Source of the DNA: Paramecium sonneborni
Lineage: Eukaryota; Ciliophora; Oligohymenophorea; Peniculida; Parameciidae
Direction: 5' to 3'
DNA length: 64,000 nucleotides
Assembly (NCBI GenBank): GCA_905182985.1
Contig: CAJJDN010000072.1
Span: 303,792-367,791 of the forward strand
Shown here: piece by piece, positions 37,987-52,334 of the stretch
How the letters are laid out: every line of letters begins with the position of its first letter
Position numbering within the stretch: the stretch's first letter is position 1
Translations under genes and position numbers: made by a program
Notes under the pieces: model-generated
Told to the model about the DNA's origin: nothing
The model's input: only the letters and a program-made list of their open reading frames with translations
Databases searched by the model: none

Positions 37987-39240
37987 TCATTTCCTTGGTT
38001 ATCCATTAGAACAACGATATAAAGTCTTAAAAAAAGAGCAAATCTCTTTTAAATATGTTTTCTTTTCACATATATGTTTTGCTTTATTTGAGCATAACTT
38101 TAAACCATTTATTTTTTTGTATAGCTCTTAATAATCTTTGTTGATAAATATTTCAGAGATTGATTTTTCATTCTTTTCTATAAAAACTACTAGTACAATA
38201 AGCATTTTCATATTTTCAGGATAATTATTTAAATTTATCTTTAAATGTTATAAATAGTTTTCTACTATATTTTAGAAATATGTTAAATCTAAAAGTAATT
38301 ATTAATTTGCTTCTTCATAAGTAATTCTTTCATCATTTACATATTCCTTTTTGGTTATTAAATGGAAATATCCAATTTTATAATTTGTAAATCCGTCAGG
38401 AATTGAACAATTATATTTTTGAGCATTAAAATAGTTACCAGATTATTGAGGTGAAATAAATTTAGATTTTATAAATTAAAAAATTTTTTCTTTAAGAGGA
38501 GATTAGTTATTCCACTCTACTTAATTACTACTTTATTAATCTAAAATATTGTAATTGGGAAGCATTTCGCTTCTTTTTTTTTATATGATAATTAATGATC
38601 TTGGTGATTCTAAACTTATTTAAGAATTAATAGGAGATCTTTATTCTGGAAGCTCATTGTTATTAGATAAAAATAATGAAGCTGAATGATTTAATTTTAA
38701 TTATCTATCTAATTATTAAGGCAATTCATTTTATATTTTAATATTGCTATTATTCGATATTTGTGAATCTTAGTATTCATAAAAAGATTCAATTTTTGTT
38801 TTAATTTCCTTAAATTTTTAACTAAATTCCTCATTAGAAATATCCTTTATTTTTAAAAATGCTTCATCAATTTATTTAATAATTAGGAGCTCATTTATAA
38901 AACGATCATAATCTTTATTTCCTAAATTTTAAAACTCTTGTCTTTTTATTTTGGATAAATACTCCTTTGAGTTCTAAATTATTTGTTCCAATTCTTTAAG
39001 TTAATTTAAAAATTGAATAATTACTCCAATACTTTCTATCATTTTTTCTATTTATACTTCACAAATTGTTAGTTAATTTTTTAAAGATCGTAATCCTTAA
39101 ATATCATTATTATGAGTCGAATGAAACTCTTTTACACAATCCAAACAACATAATCTTTTATTTCTACATATTTCATTTGTACACACACCAATAATTGTCT
39201 CATTTTCATGATTTTCTTATTGACAATACAATTCTATCAT
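37987..39240 (-). CDS. B-box-like zinc finger protein, inverted paralogue of 9245 (417 aa)
   Basis: ATG 39240 to TGA 37989-37987, 418 codons, no intron. Same architecture as the gene at 9245: B-box-like finger at the N-terminus, coiled coil, Ser/Asn/Gln-rich linker and the shared C-terminal domain. Two small insertions relative to its paralogue, both near residue 225-240 in the linker, each add a multiple of three bases, so the frame is kept. Amino-acid changes cluster in the linker, while the finger and C-terminal domain are almost unchanged. This points to purifying selection on both copies. Confidence 0.85.
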
Positions 39241-40034
39241 TTAAAATATTTATCTAAGAAAGAATTAGATGATTTTCTATTAAATTATAATCACTTATTC
39301 TATTAATAAAAAATTAATTATATAATATTGATCATGTCTTTTCAATTTATAAACATAAAGAATAGCTTTAAATCAAAAACTAGGACATAAAACATGTTGT
39401 TTTTATTTGAAGTTTATTCAACAAAACATTTTTTTTGATTTCACTCAATTTTTTGATCTAAGAATTATTTTTAAAAATATATAATAAGAAGATTGGGTCC
39501 CTTAAGTATAATAATTACAATCCTGATACATAAGTTTAAGATAAAATTAGATTATAAATATAGATAATCATACTATGTCGATTTTAAAATAATATAAATA
39601 TAATAAGCAAGAATCCCTATTACTTTATAAATTCATAATATAAAATATTCTTAATTTTTTCGATTTTATTCTATTGAATTGATATGAATTGTAAACTATA
39701 AAATGTTATTAATAAAAGGAGAATAAAGTTTTTTGTTTTCTAAATAGCTTTGATAATAATTAGATTGATAATTATTAACAAATACATCAATTTTATTTAT
39801 TCGCATGTGGATGTGGATCTCGTAGAAAAATAAAAAGTACTTTATATAAGTGGATGATTCGCAGCCTATGATATATCAAATCTTTATTTAGGATCAATCA
39901 CCAATATGGAATTAATAAAATCTTAGGCTGCATCTGTGATTTTTTAAGGTCCATTGTCAAATTAAATTGTTTAACTTCTTCTATGAAATTAAAACATTTG
40001 TTCAAGTTCTTTAGGATTCTTAGCATTAAATGGT
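39241..40034 (-). pseudogene. remnant of the ULK-like kinase C-lobe and 3' flank
   Basis: 40034 to about 39845 encodes the last part of a kinase C-lobe (PFNAKNPKELEQMF, IDPKQRFDISQAANHPLI). The sequence to 39241 matches the flank downstream of the left-arm kinase. The rest of the kinase is absent, so this is a truncated remnant. It lacks the short tandem duplication (AAQAA in place of AA) present in the left arm, so its C-lobe end is closer to the consensus. Confidence 0.7.
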
Positions 40035-40076
40035 AGTATGATAACAATTTAAAAAATAATATTTTTTTTAAATACA

Positions 40077-43000
40077 ATGGAAAAAGATAAGAAAGAATTC
40101 TAAAACAAAAACGCTATGAAACTAGCAGAGTTAATGGCTGATCAGACACTTCTAGATTAAGAGAAGATTATTTTTATAAAAAATATAAAAAATGGAAGTC
40201 ATTTATATATTGATCCATTAGTTGACACAGTTAAGAAAACCTTAAAATCAAAATTTCCATTTTAAACAAAATTTAATGCATTAATGGTATTTATATTAGT
40301 TAATAATAGCTTCTTAAAGATGCAATGGATACAAGACAGAAAGAAATGGCAGATTATGTTACAATAAAAATATTGGATCGTTTAAAAACAATCGCAAAAT
40401 AATCTTTGAAGGGAGATAAAAATAAATTATTTAATCCACCTGATCCTGGAGATGAATTTTATTTACTATTATTAGAATGCCTATATAATTGGTCAATATA
40501 TTTTTAATTATCTACAGATTAGAAGATGTAGCCTAGTCCATTTAAAACTGTATATAGTGAATTATTATAAGCAGGTATTAGATTTCCTACTTAATTCAAA
40601 TACTTTAAAAAAATAGAGCAAATTTAAAATCAAAATGATTAAAAAATAAAAAAGTAACAACCACCAAAAGAAATAGAAACACCTCAAAGATAATAAATAA
40701 ATTAAGAAACACCTAAACCAATATAAAAACCACCTGTTTCTGATCAAAATAAAAATGATAAATCTGCATTTATAACTGCATCTGAAACTTTTGAAAGTCT
40801 AAAAGGTCTTTTATTACTTGTTGTTGATGTTCTAAAAGAAAATGAAGATGTTTCATGTAATCTTATTTTATTATATTATAGATTTATCTGAATTTTGTCC
40901 AGAACTTTAATAAATTGTAAAACCAATTCAAAATTAAATGAATGAATTAGAAGAAATAGAAAATCCACATAAAGAAATATTAATTGATGATTTAATCAAA
41001 CTTAGTACTAAAACAAATGAGTTAATTTCTGATATAGAAAAATGTCAAAAGAAATCTATGTCATGGAATGCATTTAAAAATAAACATCATCCTAAATTAT
41101 AAGATTTTATTTCTACACTTAAATTTCATTAAGAAGAACCTAAAAAAATACCTAAAGTTGAAAAATAAAAACAATCATCAGACTAAATATAAGAAGTTCC
41201 AAAATAAGTTCCTTAAAATGATAATCCTTTTTGTTTTACTTAAGTTGCTAATTTTGAATAAGATGACATAGAAAAAACATAATAAGATTTAATTTAATAA
41301 AAACTTTAAAAATAATAAAATGAATAAGCATAAATATAACCACCTTAATAATAAGAGAAATAGGATTTACCTTAAATATAACAGAAATAGGAATTACCTT
41401 AAATATAATAAGAGTAAACACCAAAATAAGATTAATGGGATTCCCAAGTGCCAATTTCTTGGAATTAATAATAATAAGAAGTTAAAAAGATTCCTGAATC
41501 AGATTTTTAATTTGATAATCCTGATAATCAATTTTAAACATAATGGAATATGGCAGATTAAAAATAAGATTAATAATAATATTTTGAAAATCCATTTCAA
41601 TAAGGTTTTGATAATAAAGCTAATAATAATAATTTACCATTTGATTCAAAAAGAATAAATACAGATCCTGATTCTTATAATGGATGGGGAATATAATAAA
41701 ATTAATAAAATTAAGTCTAATGGGATTAAGGATTTGATGTTAATTAAAATATTGAAGCAAAAGATTCTAATTAAGATAAAGAAGAAGTTAAACAAAAAAT
41801 GAGACCCACTATGCTTCCTTAAGCATAAAGCGAACCCTCTATTACATCTTAGAATAATGATGAATAATAATTTCCAAATCTTTAGTGGAATGTTGATTCT
41901 AAACCACCATAAGATGTATTTACAGGTCATTCAAATGTTATGGGAAACAGAAGTGAATTTAAAACAGAAGTTGATAGCAAACCAGATTCAAATATATTTA
42001 AATTTAATGAACCATATCCAAATCTAGAATCTATGGCTTCAAAAAGTGTTGATTCTTATAAAGAAAAACCTATATCAGAAAATGAATAAGAAAATAAATA
42101 AAATGTTGATGATTTTACTCATATGGAAACAGATTTTAATTTGTAATGGGATATTGGTGCAAAAAAATAAAATCCTGATGATATTTATTCAAACAAATTA
42201 GAATTTGTTAAATAAAATTCTAGATATAAATCTGATACTTATTCTGATTAAGGTAGTAAGGTTATTAAGTTTGAAAATATCGAAGTAGATATTGATAATC
42301 TAGATCCTTTTAAAAAACCAAATTAATTATCAAACAATATTTATTCCACAAAGAATATGTAAACTAATAGTTAAGTTATACAAATTTCTCTTGATTTTTC
42401 TATTAAATCTAGGAAAAATGTATTAAGAATGGCTGATGCAGAAGTCTAAACTTAAGAATAACTCAATTACACAATACTTATGAATGATCCATAATAAGAA
42501 AAGAACCATCAAGAAGAAAAAAGAAAATTAAATAAAGAAATATAAAGGTTATCATAATCTAATACTGAATATGAATTTGAAATCAAATAATATAAATCAA
42601 ATATTGAAAAATATGAATAAGATTTCAAATAATTTAAATTACAATCATAAAAATGGACTGATGTCTATAATTCTATGAACAAATAATTAATAAATCTAAC
42701 TGAATTCAATAAATAATCTAAATTAAATATATAAGATCTTTCAGCAGAAAATAAAACACTTAAAGAGTAAATTAAATTAATAAATAATGAAAGTTGTGAA
42801 AATTAAAGAAAAATTTCAGATTATCAATGTAATTAAGATTCATTATTAAATAAAATTAAAATGATTGAAAAATAGTTCAAATAAATTAGTGCTAATAATA
42901 AAGATCATAAATGTCCAATTACATAATATTTAGAACAATTTCTCAAAACTCCTAATTTAATAGAAACCAATGTTCCAGTAAGATTTTCAATAGCTCCTAA

Positions 43001-43841
43001 AGACTAAAATAAAATATCAAAAATTGAAATCAATTATGATGCTAGTTTATTTTTAGATATTCTAACAGGATGTTCTTAACCATACTCCAATCAAATTGAT
43101 GATTTTAAATTTTCATTACTGATGTCAAGAGCTGTTTTATATGAAGATAAAGTTTTATAGGTAGGTTGTATAACTAAAATGGCTGATGAAGATCTTAATT
43201 TATAATTACATATAAGAAATAAAAGTCAAAATAATATTTCTATTACCAAAATTAATTTATAAGTTCCTTCAAGTAAAAATTAACATATTTATTTAGACAA
43301 TTAACTCAATGCTTTGAATGTTTAAGATGGAAGTGTTCTTGAAAAATACACAACATTTAAGATCTAATTGAAATTTTAATACACTGAATTTTTGAAATAA
43401 CCAATCTTAGAGTTTTCAATAAATGAATAATAGTATCATATTTTATTACCTGTTTCATTAATTAAATTTGGTCTATCATAAATAGAAGATATTGTAACAT
43501 TAAAGGAAAAATGGAAAGATAATAAACGTATATATTAAGTAATATAATTAGATATGAAATGTGTAATCAAATCGAATATTAATACTCCGAATCATAAATT
43601 TATTAACTAACTGGTAGATTTTAAAAGGTATTTTTAATCATTAGTTTAATCTGAAAATTGTTTAATAATGTAGATGTATTTAAATTAAATTGAATTTGGA
43701 ATTAAATTTAAAGAAGATAGACAACGTTAAAGATTGATGATAAAGATTCAATCAAGTTAATTATTAAGAGCAAAAGCTGAAGATCTTATGTAGTAGATAT
43801 TATTCTTATTTAATGATGATCAGAACTAAAAAAATGATTGA
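40077..43841 (+). CDS. VHS-like domain and adaptin-ear-like trafficking protein (1238 aa)
   Basis: ATG 40077, introns of 23 and 25 nt, TGA 43839-43841; spliced length divides by three. Residues about 1-165 form an ENTH/VHS-like helical domain (KFNALMLLKDAMDTRQKEMA, FYLLLLECLYNW). A GAT-like helical part follows (to about 350), then a long Gln/Asn-rich low-complexity region with adaptor-binding motifs (DNPFCF, ENPFQQ, DPFKKP). Residues about 768-920 are coiled coil. From about 967 the sequence resembles the appendage (ear) of large adaptins: NLQLHIRNKSQNNISITKIN, then LLPVSLIKFG and VTLKEKWKDNKR. VHS plus GAT plus ear is the plan of GGA-type clathrin adaptors. Role in vesicle sorting is inference. 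Confidence 0.75.
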
Positions 43842-43862
43842 ATTATAATAAATTTATTAATT

Positions 43863-46800
43863 ATGGAATTATAAATTATAAACAGTCAAATAGAAGGGGA
43901 ACATAAATTAAAATCAATATAATGTGTTAAAATCAGCTATGAGCGATTATTTATGCTTGTATTGATTTGGTATATAATTAGGTATTATTATGTGTGAGTA
44001 CTGGGTTTCTGGCTGGTTTTTATTTTAGATGGTTTCCTTCTTAATTTATAAATTTTTTGTACATAGCTAGTACTTTAGATAAGGCAACTCATATTAAAAC
44101 AAATCCACATAATGAGATCTGTTAAGTAATTAGAGAAGGAAAGAATATCCATTTCAAATTTAGGTAATAAAAAAATAAAGAAACTTAGATTCTTAAAATA
44201 TCAATATTAAGAAGATAAGTTTAAACCTTTAGAATTTGAACCAATAAACTCTAATAATTTAACAAGTTAAGAGGTATAAGTAAGATAAAAAGATTATGGA
44301 TCAGCATTAATGAAAATTCCAATGATAGGATTTCTGGAATTTACATTAGAAGAACTTTCTACACCGTTTTATACATTATAATATTTATGTGTTGTAATTT
44401 GGTTGGTTTAAGGATTTTTTTATTTTGCAATTGTAATGATGTCTTGTTCATTGATTTCAACATTCATAAAGTTTTATTTACTTAGATAATCTTTAAATAG
44501 ATTATAATCATTAGCTGCAATTCATTAATAAGTAAGAGTAATTAGGAATAATGATTAAATAACTATTGATGTTAATGAACTTGTACCAGGAGATATAATC
44601 ATTTTATAAACAATGATAGTTCCAGCTGATTGTATAATAAATGGTATGGCGTTATTAAATGAAGCAACATTAACAGGTGAGAGTAATCCTGTACCAAAGT
44701 AAACAGGATAGATTTTATTTGAAGGTACAAAGATTTTAGAAGTAAATACTGGATCAACTGCTTAAATAATAAGAACTAATTATTCAACAATTAGAGGCTA
44801 GTATTTTAGAAATGTATTATACCCTCATAAAGTGACTCATAAATTTTACACTTAAGCAATTAAATTTTTATGTGGATTTGGTATTTTCAATGTAATAATT
44901 GCTGCTGCTACTATAGTAATATATTTAGATTATACAACTGAATTAATTTTAGCAAATATATTTAGTACTTTAACTTGGATATTCCCACCTGCTATGCCTA
45001 TCTTTTTTTCATTAACTGCTACTATTGCATTACTACGTTTAAAAAATAATAATATTATTGGTAGCAATATGGATAAAATTCATATTTCAGGATAAATTGA
45101 TGTTGCATGCTTTGATAAAACAGGTACTTTAACAACTAATGAATTAACTGTTATAGGATTATGGGATAAATAAGATTGTAATATATGTATAAGTTGTTGT
45201 CATCATATTTGTCAATCTGAAGGATAATTAATGGGAGATATATTGGATCTTGAAATGTTTAAATATAGCAAATCTAAAATATAATTTGATAATGATGATA
45301 TCACAATTACAACTTAAGATTAAGATAATTATAAAATTATTAAAATATTTGATTTCAATTCTGAATTAATGATGATGTCAGTTATTGTTCAAAGTGAAAA
45401 TAAATATTATTTATGTTCTAAAGGTGCTCCTGAAAAATTACAGACTAAATTAAACTCTTTAAATGAAGAAATGAATTCTTAATTATCTTTTTATGTTAAT
45501 CAAGGATATAGAGTTATAAGTTTAGCTTAAAAAGAAATTAAATAGGAACATATCAATTTAGATAGAATGTAATTAGAAGTCAATCTAAATTTTCTAGGAT
45601 ATTTAATTTTTGAAAATCAATTAAAAAACGATACAGCTGAAGTTATGAAATAATTGATTGAATCAAATTTAAAAGTTAAGGTAAACAAATAATAATGATT
45701 TAGATTCTAAGTGGAGATAATCCTTTGACAACTGTGAATACTGCATATAATATTGGTATAGCAGATGAGGTTGTTAAATTATTTGATATTAGAAATTCAG
45801 AGATTTTAGAGGTAGATATAAATAGAGTAGTTGGAAAATAATAAATAATATAATAAAAAATGTATCAAATAGATTTAAAAGATTTGCAAAATTACATTTA
45901 CACTTTAAACCATAAGTTTGCATTAACAGGAGATTTTATGGAATTTTGTAATCAAAATTAATTGGACATATCTTCTTTATATTAGAAAACAATTGTATTT
46001 GCTAGAGTTAAACCACACTAAAAAAAAGAAGTTATATTTATACATCAATAATCAAAATGCTGTGTTGCTATGATAGGAGATGGATCAAATGATTGTGTAA
46101 TTATTATTATGATTAAAGTCAGCTATTTCATAAGCAGATATTGGAGTCTCATTCTCGTAAGCTGATGCTTCATATACAGCTCATTTCTCATCTTTAGATT
46201 AATCTATTAAATGTATTGTGACAATATTAGCATAAGGAAGAGCAACAGCTTAGACCTTGAGTGAAATATTTCCTCTCTATACTTTATTAAGTTTTCTAGC
46301 TACTTGTGCTTATACTTGTTTGGCTCTTGAAGGTTAAAATTATAGTGACTTTTAATTATTATTCCTTAGCTTTTTATGTTACATTCCTATTATGGCATCT
46401 ATGACATTAACAAAAGCATTACCAAATCTATCTAAAGAATTGCCTTTAGATGATATGTATTCATGTAAACTATCATATTTATTAAAGTAAATAACCAACT
46501 TTCATTTTATACTCATGTATTTATTTTTACTGGTGGTCTACTGGTATCTGTAGCTATTGTTATGAATGCTGAAAATCATCATTTTGAAAAGCCAAAACCT
46601 CCAATCTAGGACTATCTTAGAGTTGGAATGCTTAATACAACTACTGTTATTATAGCCTAAATTTACAGCTAATTTTTACCTTTCATCTTTATTATCTCTA
46701 AACCATTTAAAGAATATTTTTATAAGAATTATGTTTATATGGCATACTCAATTCTTTCATTTACAATAACAATGTTATTTGTGTTTTGTAAACCAACTTA

Positions 46801-46888
46801 ATCATTTTTAGATTTGGTTGACTTTAATTCTGAAATGTAATATGATAATCTTATTTTAGAGATCATTTTGACATTTTCTTAGTTTTGA
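43863..46888 (+). CDS. P5-type ATPase, ATP13A-like (about 963 aa)
   Basis: P-type ATPase with all hallmark motifs: LTGESNPVPK, CFDKTGTLTTNE with the phosphorylated Asp near residue 396, the KGAPEKL nucleotide-binding site and GDGSNDC in the hinge. The membrane motif IFPPAMP in helix M4 is typical of P5-type (ATP13A) pumps, particularly the P5B subclass known for polyamine transport in lysosomes/vacuoles. About ten membrane helices are visible. Five introns: 23, 43, 23, 22 and 23 nt. The 43-nt intron near 44120 is inferred because it restores the N-terminal domain (ATHIKTNPHNEI...KLRFLKYQYQ); it is unusually long here. The last intron near 46475 also restores the C-terminal helices. Starts 22 bp after the stop of the adaptor gene. 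Confidence 0.85.
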
Positions 46889-47041
46889 TTATGGCAGGTA
46901 CGATCATTTTAGATATTATAATTTAAAATATATTGTAAATAAAATTTCCAAGGAAAAGATATTTATGATGTTAGATTTAATAAATATTATTTATATGTAT
47001 TATAGATCACACATGCACATCTCTATTAATTCTTCCAAACC

Positions 47042-48027
47042 TCATTATTTGGATACTAAAATTATAATAAGAGAATAAAATACTTTGTTTAAAAGTAATA
47101 CGTGAATCACCAAATTATCTTCCATTTTATTTCAAAATTAAGTACATAAGATTTTCATTTTATAAGAGGAATTATCCTGATGGTTTTTAGTTAGGTCTTT
47201 TAAGTTCAATTTCTTCTGGTTCACAATTAGTTTGACTAACAATCCAGTTTATAAATTCTTGATTTGTTTTTTTGGTGTCTAGATTTTCAAAAGCAATTTT
47301 ATATCCATCATCTTCTTATTCAATCTATTCTTATTGATTATATTTAGAATTATTATTATTGTTTGGGAATTGTTTTCCATTGTTAAATTTTGCTTCTCTA
47401 ACAAATATTTAAATTTCTTTGCTTGTATATTTACCATCCTAATTATTTGGAATATTGGTTACTTTATCTTACAATCTAAATTTTCGTCCTTCTAAAATTA
47501 ATAACTTTTAAACTTTGTCTGCTCCTGTAACAACAACATAACCTTTAGTAGCTTATTTTTGTACTTTTTTGCACTCTTCGATTTGGGCCTATTTCAAATC
47601 ACATCTATCAAGAATATAATTGATGATTTAAATAGGTACTGTGTTGGAAGGTAGATTTTAGATTTCAACAACTTAATATAAGGACATAGAAATTACCAAA
47701 CTTTTACTTAGTATTATCTGGAACACTATCAAGGTATTTTTATTTTTTTTTAATTTCTCTCTCAATAGATTTTCCACCCTTAAAACCACCCGGAATTCTG
47801 TATCCTTACATATCATAAAAGTTATAATCTTAATCAAAGTATCCTGCAGGTTCTCCATCTCTATCATAATAATTTAATTCTTTATCAACCCAACCACCAT
47901 AATCATCTACAATATAAATATCAGCAGAGTTATCTGATTGGGCTATTCTAAATCCTTCTCCTTCAGGACCATCATATTGAATATATTAATCAAAAAGAGC
48001 AGGGTTATGAGATGGTTTATGTGACAT
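47042..48027 (-). CDS. RNA-binding protein with RRM-like domains (about 310 aa)
   Basis: ATG 48027; intron of 25 nt near 47690 and an inferred 28-nt intron near the 3' end; stop TGA 47044-47042. The N-terminal 100 residues are Gly/Tyr/Asp-rich (DDYGGWVDKELNYYDRDGEP). Then an RRM-like domain begins VEIQNLPSNTVPIQIINYIL and ends at EGRKFRLQDKV; after an Asn/Gln-rich linker a second one begins YKIAFENLDTKKTNQEFINW and ends GRQFGDSRITFK. RNP motifs are divergent, so RNA binding is likely but not certain. If the last intron is not used, the frame runs to about 46998 with a different tail. Convergent with the ATPase gene. Confidence 0.75.
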
Positions 48028-48192
48028 TAATAAAATAAATAATTATTATAATATATATAACAATATTCAAAACAATCAATTAAGACTTGATTAGTGAAAG
48101 TAATAAGAAATAAGAATTTACATAACTATTATTTTTCAATTCAAAAAGGGAGTATTACTGATCTAATATATATTTTAAAATAAATATTATAA

Positions 48193-49322
<1,130 letters not shown>

Positions 49323-49342
49323 TTTATTTTAATTAATATAAT

Positions 49343-52311
49343 ATGGATCTGAGTTCCTAACTAAATTAGATGAAATTTATTAGAGGTCTTGATTTTCGTA
49401 AAAATTTGATCGACAATGGACATTTAGGACAAGGCAATAACATGGTTTATAATGTCTCAGTCAATGGTCATATTTATGCATTAAAAGTAAACTATTCCTA
49501 TTTACTAAGTAAGTCATAATCAATTAATGCAACATTGAAAATGAAATCAAAATTATGCAATCATTATCACCATCTCCTTATGTTATCAATCTGATTGATT
49601 ATATGATATTAGAAACTGTCACTTAAGATAAATATACTCAAAGCTAATAATTTGCGTATTTACTTATGGAGAAAGGTTAGTAAAATCTAGAGTAATATCT
49701 GAAATAAAGAGAGAAATAATATTTAGAGATTGAGGAATTGCATAAAATATTGGAATAGTTAATAAATATATTTGAATATCTGTAATAAAAAAACATAGCT
49801 CATCGTGATATAAAATTAGAAAATATTCTCATAATGGAAGGATTTTAACTCAAAGCATGTGATGTTGGCTGTAGTTCAAAAGTGGAAACAATTTCCACCA
49901 TAAGTGTTGTCGGAACTAAGTCTTACTTAGCACCTGAATTATTGAATGCTGAAACAAATAGATTTAAACACAATCCTTTTAAAAGTGATGTTTACTCTCT
50001 GGGACTATGCTTACTTTACTTAGTTACATTATAATTATGGAATTCAAGATAGAAGGTTAATTCTTAAGTTGAAGAAGAAATTATAAATGATTATTTAAAG
50101 CATGTTAAAAGAATTACTGCTGATGATAATCTTATTATAGATATCCTTAAAAAGATGTTGTAAATAAATCCTCATGTTAGACCTGATTTTATTGAATTAA
50201 AATAGATCTATTAATAATTGAAAGAATATTAAAATCAGTAGATTCTGTTATCTAAAGGTACAACCTTTGAATCATTTGAATCACCAAAAAAATGTCATAC
50301 TTAACAAGATTATCTTTCTCCTGATGTTATAATAAATAGAAGCAGAAATACAGGATCTAATTTTTATAAAGAAGAAAGGTAAAAATCAATTAGAAATTTA
50401 TCATCCAATTTGAGTAACTCAAAGAAATAAAAATCACAAGTCAACCTATTAATAGAATCATCTAGAAAATTATAAATCACAAAATCTCCCAAAAATTCAT
50501 CAACTTAGAATTTACACATTAAAGATACGTAATTTTTTAATAAACCTCCAACACCTAGTTCTGTTAAAAATTCTTAATCCTTCAAAACTAAATCTTATTA
50601 AGCTTCTGCATCACCAAATCATTTACAAACAAATTAATAATAAAGGCAATTCTCTAAATTCCATCAATCTGTAATTGAAAGTAAATAAATTCACACTGAA
50701 AGCTTTTCTTAAACTATACAAATAACACAATCAATTATATTGACTGATACAAAACCTTTTAGTGATTTTCTATATTGCAGTTATGAAGAATTAAATAATT
50801 CATAACAATTTTAAAACTATATTTGCCTATTTAATGAAAAAAAATAACAATAAAAAAAATGTTAATTGCCTAAAAGTTGTAAATTCTTAAATTTAAAAAT
50901 AAATAATTAAACCCCAGAATTACATTTATCTCCAGAAAATGACATATAAATACTAATTTTAGAATTAATTGATGATTCTAATGAACAAAATCTTAATTAC
51001 AGATGGTCTGAAAATCTTGGTTCTATGAACTTTTAAGCAATAACTTTACTAGAAATTATTGTTAATACAAAATAATCTTAAATTAATAATATTATATAAT
51101 TTCTAACAAAAATTTAGCATATTCCTAGAATAAAGTTAATATTTTAATCTGAAATAACTGAATCAGATCATAGAACTATAATGTGGAAATTAAGTAGATA
51201 TAATTGTACTTCACTTGAATTTAGAATACCAAATATTAAATTAAGCTTATCTTAAACATCTTAATTATGGTAATTTAATTAATCTTTGGAAGAACTATCC
51301 TTAGATTATGAAAATTGTGGAATACATCAGACTTTTTCATTTCTTGTTACATCATTAAGGACAGTTGTACTTAAAAAGTTATATATCAATTTAACTAAAT
51401 TGTAATCTAAAAATTCTGAAATAAGTTTGTTTCTTGAGTATTTGGGATCCAAATCTTTACTTAAAGATTTAACCTTAATTATGGATTAAATTACAAATTA
51501 TGATAAAATGGTCTAAGAAAAATTGAAGAACAATATTTCTAAACTTAAAAATTTAGAAAAATTATAATTATCACTTGTAGGAAATAACATCAATATTGAG
51601 TTCATTGAAAAATTATTTAATATATTTGAGTAGCTCAAATAACTTTAAATTATAATCATTCGATTTGATAGAATATTTGAAAAAGAAAAATTCAGAGAAT
51701 TAAAAAAGATATTTCCTTTCTTAAATAAGTTTGTCTTATAATTTTATTGTACAAATAGTACCTTAACAATCATTATGCATAATAATGAGATTTAAAAATA
51801 GTAGGATTATGGAACCACAAAATGTAATCAAGGTATATAGGTCAAATTAAGTTAGATGTATGAATGTATAAAATGTTCTAAATCTCATTATTTCTTTTTA
51901 AAGCGTTAATTTCAAATATGTAGCACATGTGTAACATATTGTCATTCTAAGTGCAATAGTGTTAATATGAATAAAAATGAAGCAATAACAGTTTGTTCAG
52001 ATTCATTAACATAAAGTCAATATAACATAAATACAATAAAGAAGAATCATACTTTTATTGAATCAAATGACACTAAAGATTTTAAATGTTATTGTAATTT
52101 ATTAGGAACTTGTTCTTAAGCAATTTGTAATAAAGATAAAAATAGATATGAAGTTTAGTTTAAGTATAATTTTTTTTATATTTTTAGATGCAAAACATGT
52201 AATAAAATACTTTGTCGAATGTGTTCCTTAGATTGCCATTCAACTCATATTAATAAAGAAATGTATATAACTAATTTTAAATGTGAATGTGATTGTGATA
52301 AACATATATGA
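49343..52311 (+). CDS. kinase with leucine-rich region and C-terminal zinc fingers (973 aa)
   Basis: ATG 49343, 23-nt intron near 49488 and 24-nt intron near 52163, TGA 52309-52311. Residues 1 to about 300 are a protein kinase: GHLGQGNNMVYNVSVNGHIY, YALK, AHRDIKLENILI, a DVG in place of DFG (ACDVGCSSKV), and GTKSYLAPE. A Ser/Lys/Gln-rich linker follows. Residues about 560-800 contain irregular leucine-rich repeats (LKDLTLIMDQIT, LKNLEKLQLSLVGNN). The last 170 residues hold two Cys/His clusters (YECIKCSKSHYF, CSTCVTYCHSKC; later CKTCNKILCRMCSLDCHSTH and FKCECDCDKH), resembling UBR-box-like fingers. Such fingers bind degrons in ubiquitin ligases, but no ligase domain is seen. Starts 20 bp after the MAPK stop. 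Confidence 0.8.
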
Positions 52312-52334
52312 ATTAATACAAAATGTAATTAATT

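Larger units (their letters stand above)
37048..40034. repeat. right arm of the 3-kb inverted repeat
   Basis: Reverse complement of 8453-11587. It holds the 3' module of the 36531 gene, the B-box gene at 37987 and a kinase C-lobe remnant. The outer edge falls at the same kinase codon as in the left arm. Inside 37048 the sequence matches the 13513 pseudogene instead. Confidence 0.85.

Noticed and set aside
8453..40034. Inverted repeat as the ends of a composite transposon
   Set aside because: No transposase or integrase gene, no short terminal repeats or target duplications; arms end inside host-like genes.
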